Assembly (NCBI RefSeq): GCF_035918235.1
Contig: NZ_CP109485.1
Location: 9,207,001-9,271,000 of the forward strand
Origin: Streptomyces sp. NBC_01445
GTDB taxonomy: Bacteria > Actinomycetota > Actinomycetes > Streptomycetales > Streptomycetaceae
Length of the DNA: 64,000 bases
Reading direction: 5' to 3'
A program made the position numbers and the translations under genes. Numbering within the stretch: the stretch's first letter is position 1; each line of letters opens with the position of its first letter. Of this stretch, positions 59,335 to 64,000 are shown in pieces. The notes beneath the pieces are model-generated. The model was not told the origin of the DNA and ran no database searches. It saw only the letters and a list, made by a program, of their open reading frames with translations.

Positions 59335-62169
59335 GTGCGTTCTGTCCCTGGTTTCCGCAAGAGCCGAAGATCCCCGCTTCCCGGTCTGCTCGCCGCGGCG
59401 GTGGGTGTGACGCTGGGCTTCGGCGCCGCGACCGCGCCCACCGCGTCGGCGGCCGCGGGTGGCGTCAAGGCCGTCACCCTCCACGTGGCGCCCACCGGCA
59501 GCGATCGCGCCAACGGCTCGGCGGCCAGGCCGTTCCGCACGGTCGAGCGCGCTCAGCGAGCCGCCCGCAAGGAGGCGCGCAAGCACCGGGCGAGACCCGT
59601 CGACGTCGTGGTGCACGCCGGTACCTACCGCCTGGACCGCACCCTGACGTTCGGCCCCCAAGACTCCGGCACGGACCGCGCCCCGGTCCGCTACCTCGCG
59701 GCACCCGGTGAACGCGTCGTCATCAGCGGCGGCCGTTCGCTGCGGCCGGACTGGAACTCGTACAACGACACCATCAAGGTGGCCGACATAGGCGCCGGGC
59801 TCGACTTCGACGGCCTCTTCCTCGACGAGGAACGCCAGATTCTCGCCCGCTACCCCAACTACGATCCCAAGACGGCGATCCTGGGCGGCTACGCGGCCGA
59901 CGCCATCTCGGCCCAGCGTGCCGCCCGCTGGAAGAACCCCACCACCGCACTCGTACGAGGCCTGCACCAGGGCGAGTGGGGCGGCAACTCCTACCGGGTC
60001 ACCGGCCTGAAGGCCGACGGCACTCCCCAGCTCGACTGGGTGGGCGACAACAACCGCGGCAGCGGCCTGCACACCACGTACCGCATGGTGGAGAACGTCT
60101 TCGAGGAACTCGACGCCCCCGGTGAGTGGTTCTACGACAAAGCGGCCGGCAAGCTCTACTTCTTCCCTCCGAAGGGCGCCGATCTCGCCTCGGCGCACAT
60201 CGAGACCGCCGAACTCGACGAACTCATCAGGGTGCAGGGCGGCGGACCGGACGACGTCGTGCACGATCTGAGCTTCTCGGGCTTCGCGTTCGCCCGTACC
60301 CACCGCACCCTCTTCGACCAGCCGTACGAGAAGCTCCAGCTCGGTGACTGGGCGATCGCGCGCGCCGCGGCGGTCCACCTCAAGAACACCGAGAACGTGG
60401 CCGTGCGCGACTCGCTCTTCGACCAGGTCGGCGGCAACGCCCTCTTCGTCGACGGCTACAACCGCGAAGACACCGTCTCCGGCAACGAGTTCAGCCACTC
60501 GGGCGCCTCCGACGTCGCCGTGGTGGGCAACCGCGACGCCGTGCGCGAGCCGTCCACGTGGGACAGCATGCGCAAGACCCTCACGGACACCACCCCCGGT
60601 CCGAAGTCCGAGAACTACCCGCGCGACATCCGCGTCAGCGACAACTACATGCACGACAACGGGCAGTTCGAGAAGCAGACCTCCGGCGTGCAGATCTCGA
60701 TGAGCCGGCGCGTCACCGTCGACGGCAACACGCTCCACGACGGGCCGCGCGCCTGCGTCGACATCAACGACGGCACCTGGGGCGGGCACGTCATCGAGAA
60801 CAACGACATCTTCAACTGCGTCAAGGAGACCTCCGACCACGGGCCGATCAACTCCTGGGGCCGCGACAGGTTCTGGCCGCTGACCGCCGACGACGCGACG
60901 AAGAAGTCGTACGCGAAGCTCGACGCGATGGACACCACCGTCATCCGGCACAACCGGATCCGCCACTCCTCGCACTGGGACATCGACCTCGACGACGGCA
61001 GCTCGAACTACCTCATCGAGGACAACCTCCTCCTCAACGGCGGGGTGAAGCTCCGCGAGGGCTTCCACCGGACCGTGCGCAACAACATCTTCGTCAACGG
61101 CGGCGCCCACTTCCACGTCTGGTACGCGGACAGCGGCGACACGGTGGAGAAGAACATCTTCGTCACCGGCACCCCGTACAGCCTGATCCAGGCCGACATG
61201 GCAAAGAGCAGGCCGACCGTCGACAACAACCTGTTCTGGAACAACGGCAGGCCGGTCACCGGTGTGACCGACGCGTGGCGCGCCCTCGGCCTCGACACGC
61301 ACTCGGTGACGGCCGACCCCAAGTTCACCGGGGCCTCGCCCTTCACCGACCCGAAGAAGCTCGACTACACGCTCCAGGCGGACTCCCCGGCCCGCACCCT
61401 CGGCTTCCGCCCCTTCGCGATGGACGGCTTCGGAAAGGCCGGCAGCCCCACGCCGCCCCCGCTCGAGTGGGTCGACGACACCCCGACCGACACGCTCGAC
61501 GCCTTCCCGGAGCCGCTGCTCGGGGCGTCGGCGACGCGCATCTACTCGGACGCGGTCAAGTCGGCGACAGGACTGACCGACTACGACGGACTGCATCTGC
61601 CCACCGTCCCCACCGAGTCGGAGGCGTACCGGCAGGGCCTGCGCACGAACGACGTCATCCGGGAGATCGGCGGCAAGAAGGTCACCGGCCGCGACAGCTT
61701 CTGGAGCGTCTACAACCGCTCAGCACCAGGCGTCGACGTCCCGCTGACGATCTGGCGCAACCAGGCGGTCGTCCAACTGACCGTCCATAAGCCCGAGTCG
61801 GGCGAGCAGATCAACAACACGTCCGGGGTCGTGTACGCCGGTTCGGGCTGGGACTGGAAGAACGCGTCTCGCGGCGGCGCGGGCGGCTGGGCCGACGACG
61901 TGCACGCCACGCAGAACAGGGGCGACTCCTTCGAGCTCACCTTCAACGGCACGGCGATCGACGTCATCACCCAGATCAACAGCGACGAGGGGCAGGTCGA
62001 CCTCTACGTGGACGGGCAGCCGGTGGGCACGATCGACAACTCGAGCCCCACGCGGCAGCATCAGCAGACCGTGTTCAGCAAGTTGGGCCTGACGCCGGGC
62101 GAGCACACCATCAAGGGTGTGATGAAGACGGGCAGTTATCTGATCGTGGACAGCTTCAAGGTCCGCTAG
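59335..62169 (+). CDS. large secreted beta-helix protein with PDZ and C-terminal binding domain
   Basis: A 944-residue exported protein. The GTG at 59335, 5 nt after AGGAG, gives a signal peptide ending ASAAAGG. Then a right-handed parallel beta-helix (about 45-700; VTLHVAPTGSDRANGSAARP, repeated N-x-F/D-N turns such as VRDSLFDQVGGNALF), as in polysaccharide lyases and glycosidases. Residues about 735-815 resemble a PDZ domain (YRQGLRTNDVIREIGGKKVT), and the last 125 residues (FELTFNGTAIDVITQINSDE, QVDLYVDGQPVGTIDN) a jelly-roll binding module. A carbohydrate-active role is likely; catalytic residues were not identified. It overlaps the ArsR gene by 14 bp. Confidence 0.8.
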   Translation: MRSVPGFRKSRRSPLPGLLAAAVGVTLGFGAATAPTASAAAGGVKAVTLHVAPTGSDRANGSAARPFRTVERAQRAARKEARKHRARPVDVVVHAGTYRLDRTLTFGPQDSGTDRAPVRYLAAPGERVVISGGRSLRPDWNSYNDTIKVADIGAGLDFDGLFLDEERQILARYPNYDPKTAILGGYAADAISAQRAARWKNPTTALVRGLHQGEWGGNSYRVTGLKADGTPQLDWVGDNNRGSGLHTTYRMVENVFEELDAPGEWFYDKAAGKLYFFPPKGADLASAHIETAELDELIRVQGGGPDDVVHDLSFSGFAFARTHRTLFDQPYEKLQLGDWAIARAAAVHLKNTENVAVRDSLFDQVGGNALFVDGYNREDTVSGNEFSHSGASDVAVVGNRDAVREPSTWDSMRKTLTDTTPGPKSENYPRDIRVSDNYMHDNGQFEKQTSGVQISMSRRVTVDGNTLHDGPRACVDINDGTWGGHVIENNDIFNCVKETSDHGPINSWGRDRFWPLTADDATKKSYAKLDAMDTTVIRHNRIRHSSHWDIDLDDGSSNYLIEDNLLLNGGVKLREGFHRTVRNNIFVNGGAHFHVWYADSGDTVEKNIFVTGTPYSLIQADMAKSRPTVDNNLFWNNGRPVTGVTDAWRALGLDTHSVTADPKFTGASPFTDPKKLDYTLQADSPARTLGFRPFAMDGFGKAGSPTPPPLEWVDDTPTDTLDAFPEPLLGASATRIYSDAVKSATGLTDYDGLHLPTVPTESEAYRQGLRTNDVIREIGGKKVTGRDSFWSVYNRSAPGVDVPLTIWRNQAVVQLTVHKPESGEQINNTSGVVYAGSGWDWKNASRGGAGGWADDVHATQNRGDSFELTFNGTAIDVITQINSDEGQVDLYVDGQPVGTIDNSSPTRQHQQTVFSKLGLTPGEHTIKGVMKTGSYLIVDSFKVR

Positions 62170-62818
62170 GCCCGTCGGAGTCCGCCCTGCGGCCAGGGCC
62201 TCGGGCGGGAGCCGCGTCCTCGTCGAGCAGAGGGAACAGCCGCGCGACGGCCGCGACCGCCACGGTGTCCGCCGGGCGCGTCGCGGCCGCGTCGTGACGC
62301 GCCTGGAACTCTGTCATCAACTGGCGGATGGATGCGGTGAGTTGGGTCACCTCGTCGGGGCTGAGGCGCAGCACTGCGCTGAACGACTCGTCGTGACGCC
62401 ACGCCGCCGGTGCCTGTTCCAGGTGAGCGAGGCGGTGCCGGTAGCTCTCGTCCTCCAGGCTGTGGGTCAACGCGGTGAACTCCACTGCGCCGGCCTGGTC
62501 CGGCAGGTGGTCGGACTCCCAGCGCAACTGCCACGGACGCGCCCGTCCGTCCATGGGCGGCGCCTCCTCGATGAGGCCGTAGCGCGCGAGCTGGCGCAGA
62601 TGGAACGAGCAGAGGCCGGAGCTGTGGCCGAGCCGGGCGGCGGCCTCGGTGGACGTCACGGTGCCGACCTCGGCGAGCAGGTCGAGGAGCGCGATCCGGA
62701 CCGGGTGGTCGGGCAGGGGCCGGCGCGTCGCTCCGTGCGGCGGGATCCACGGGCCGGGGCCTGGGGCGGAGCTGGGACCGTGGCCGGTGGACGGTGCGGG
62801 CCGTTCCTTGTCGCTCAT
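62156..62818 (-). CDS. ArsR-like winged-helix regulator
   Basis: A 220-residue regulator. After a Pro-rich N-terminus, HPVRIALLDLLAEVGTVTST then EAAARLGHSSGLCSFHLRQL form the HTH. The C-terminal 120 residues are helical. No metal-binding cysteine pair is evident. It is divergent from the deformylase gene and has TTTGCAAAG repeats at its start, probably for autoregulation. It ends inside the convergent beta-helix gene. Confidence 0.82.
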   Translation of the reverse strand: MSDKERPAPSTGHGPSSAPGPGPWIPPHGATRRPLPDHPVRIALLDLLAEVGTVTSTEAAARLGHSSGLCSFHLRQLARYGLIEEAPPMDGRARPWQLRWESDHLPDQAGAVEFTALTHSLEDESYRHRLAHLEQAPAAWRHDESFSAVLRLSPDEVTQLTASIRQLMTEFQARHDAAATRPADTVAVAAVARLFPLLDEDAAPARGPGRRADSDGPSGP

Positions 62819-62844
62819 TTTGCAAAGAGTGCTACTTTGCAAAG
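62819..62844. promoter_or_regulatory. two TTTGCAAAG operator repeats
   Basis: TTTGCAAAG (62819-62827) and CTTTGCAAAG (62835-62844); each contains the palindrome TTTGCAAA and their centres are 16-17 bp apart. They abut the regulator's start codon, fitting repression of this gene and possibly the divergent deformylase. Confidence 0.7.
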
Positions 62845-62935
62845 CAGTTGGTCAAGTCGGTCAAGTCCGCCGAGCCGGACCGGGACGCGCTCCGGCCCGG
62901 TCCTCCTTCGGCCTGCTCTGGAGGCGTCAACGCCC

Positions 62936-63598
62936 ATGGCTGTCCCGTTCAGTGACGGAACATCACGCGATCTCCGGATGAGAGTGCAGGGTGTCCCCGT
63001 GGACTCGTTCCCTGTGCTCCCGCCGGAGGTCGCGCGCGGAACGGTGCGCCGCATCACGGTCGTGGGGGAGGATGTTCTGCACCGCCGCTGCCGCGAGGTG
63101 ACAGAGTTCGAAACCCCCGAACTCGCCCACCTCGTCGACGACATGTTCGCGACGAACGCGGTCGCGGACGGCGCGGCCATCGCCGCCAACCAGATCGATG
63201 TGGACCTCCAGCTGTTCGTGTGGGACATCACGGACGACTGGGGCGTACGCCACGTCGGACACATCGCCAACCCCGTCCTCGACGAACTGCCCGCCGCACA
63301 ACGCGTCCTGGCCGAGGAATCGGAGGGATGCCTGTCCGTCCCCGGCCCCTACAAACTCGTACCCCGACCGGACCACGCAGTCGTCCGAGGGCGTGACAAG
63401 GACGGCAATCTGCTGGTGATCGAGGGCCGCGGATACTTCGCGCGCTGCCTGCAACACGAGACGGACCACCTCTACGGCCGTACGTATCTGGACCGGCTCG
63501 CCCGGCGCGAACGGAAGGCGGCGCTGGATGAGATGGAGGCAATGAAGGGTGACGTGTTCGCCCGGCGCGCGGCCCGCGCGGCCGAGCTGGGCAAGTGA
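62936..63598 (+). CDS. def: peptide deformylase paralogue
   Basis: A 220-residue peptide deformylase, removing formyl from nascent N-terminal Met. Motif 2 EGCLSVPG and motif 3 CLQHETDHLYG (metal cysteine and HExxH) are intact. Motif 1, usually GxGLAAxQ, reads GAAIAANQID, an altered form. Streptomyces carry several copies. It is divergent from the ArsR-like regulator. The ATG at 62936 lies 12 nt after GGAGG. Confidence 0.88.
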   Translation: MAVPFSDGTSRDLRMRVQGVPVDSFPVLPPEVARGTVRRITVVGEDVLHRRCREVTEFETPELAHLVDDMFATNAVADGAAIAANQIDVDLQLFVWDITDDWGVRHVGHIANPVLDELPAAQRVLAEESEGCLSVPGPYKLVPRPDHAVVRGRDKDGNLLVIEGRGYFARCLQHETDHLYGRTYLDRLARRERKAALDEMEAMKGDVFARRAARAAELGK

Positions 63599-63639
63599 GC
63601 CCAGCCTGATCCAGACGAAGGACCCTAGGATCGCGGCCA

Positions 63640-64000
63640 TGGCGATGTTCGTACACCTGACCCCCCAGGCCAACGCGGCGCGCATCAGGCGGGCGGGTAT
63701 CCGGGCCGTCAGCCGGCACCGCGACGGCGGGCGTGGCGTGTACTGCTTCCCCGTGCTCGCGTCGTACGCGCTCACGCACCAGTGGCTGCGGGAGCTGGCA
63801 CGGCACGGTGGGCCACGCGGGCTTGTCGCCGTCCAGGTGCGGCTGCCGGACGACGAGCCGGTCACGGTGGGCCGGTACAACCGCGACCCGCTGGCGACGA
63901 CGGCCGGCGACGCGGTGCGCCGGCTGGCCGCGATGGACGACCCGCGCGGGTGGGAGGTGTTCCTCCCCCGGGCGGTCACCAAGCGGGAGGTGCAGCGCGT
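63640..64000 (+). CDS. hypothetical protein, truncated by the window edge
   Basis: At least 120 residues from ATG 63640: MAMFVHLTPQANAARIRRAG, then GVYCFPVLASYALTHQWLRE and VAVQVRLPDDEPVTVGRYN. The opening VHLTP...IRRAGI is reminiscent of ADP-ribosyltransferase-fold proteins, but the rest is off the window and I cannot name it. It follows the deformylase by 41 bp. Confidence 0.65.

Overview
The window is a high-GC (about 70 %) actinobacterial chromosome segment, almost certainly from a Streptomyces. The evidence is GC-rich third codon positions, frequent GTG/TTG starts, GGAGG ribosome sites, several probable leaderless genes, a class E-type sortase substrate (LAETG), a DUF574-type methyltransferase, a GPP34 protein and many secreted proteins. 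There are no rRNA, tRNA or CRISPR loci. The density of regulators, transporters, insertion elements and gene remnants looks like a chromosome arm rather than the core.

Layout. 1-3.1 kb: Gfo/Idh/MocA oxidoreductase, LAETG surface protein, 2H phosphoesterase, small zinc-ribbon protein. 3.2-6.0 kb: an F420/flavin (luciferase-like) oxidoreductase gene split by an IS200/IS605 element carrying divergent tnpA and tnpB; removing 3610-5531 restores the frame. 6.2-8.7 kb: a compact cassette of a 28-codon hydrophobic peptide, a strong hairpin, a PaaK-like adenylate-forming enzyme, and an overlapping nine-helix protein with the YD / GxGD / PA motifs of presenilin and signal-peptide peptidase. This is the most interesting locus. 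8.8-13.9 kb: polar amino-acid ABC transporter, M20 peptidase and RpiR regulator. 14-17 kb: secreted protein, methyltransferase, membrane protein, amidase remnant. 17.1-21.3 kb: GntR-controlled catabolic operon (MFS, maleate-isomerase-like/GAF fusion, deacetylase). 21.4-26.6 kb: alpha/beta hydrolase, GPP34, a deletion scar joining two gene remnants to a nucleoside hydrolase, a thioredoxin-reductase-like flavoprotein divergent from an XRE-cupin regulator, GNAT. 26.8-28.35 kb: 22 copies of a 7-bp repeat beside a tnpB-only element inserted in the leader of a secreted-protein gene.

29-45 kb: stand-alone hemC paralogue, epimerase/TetR pair, serine hydrolase, MFS pseudogene with a 26-bp duplication, CysS/MshC-like protein, two-subunit molybdenum hydroxylase, aldehyde dehydrogenase, DJ-1/TetR, LysR, SnoaL/PadR, kinase, coiled-coil protein, YceI. 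44.8-48.9 kb: TetR and FAD monooxygenase sharing an ACGAACAWGTTCGT operator, then an M13 peptidase. 48.9-57.2 kb: sugar locus (GH3 beta-glucosidase, MalG/MalF/solute-binding protein, LacI, alditol oxidase). 57.2-64 kb: repeat-rich surface protein, MBL hydrolase, large beta-helix/PDZ secreted protein, ArsR-like regulator, peptide deformylase paralogue, and a partial gene at the edge.

All functional names rest on motif recognition by eye; no database search was run.
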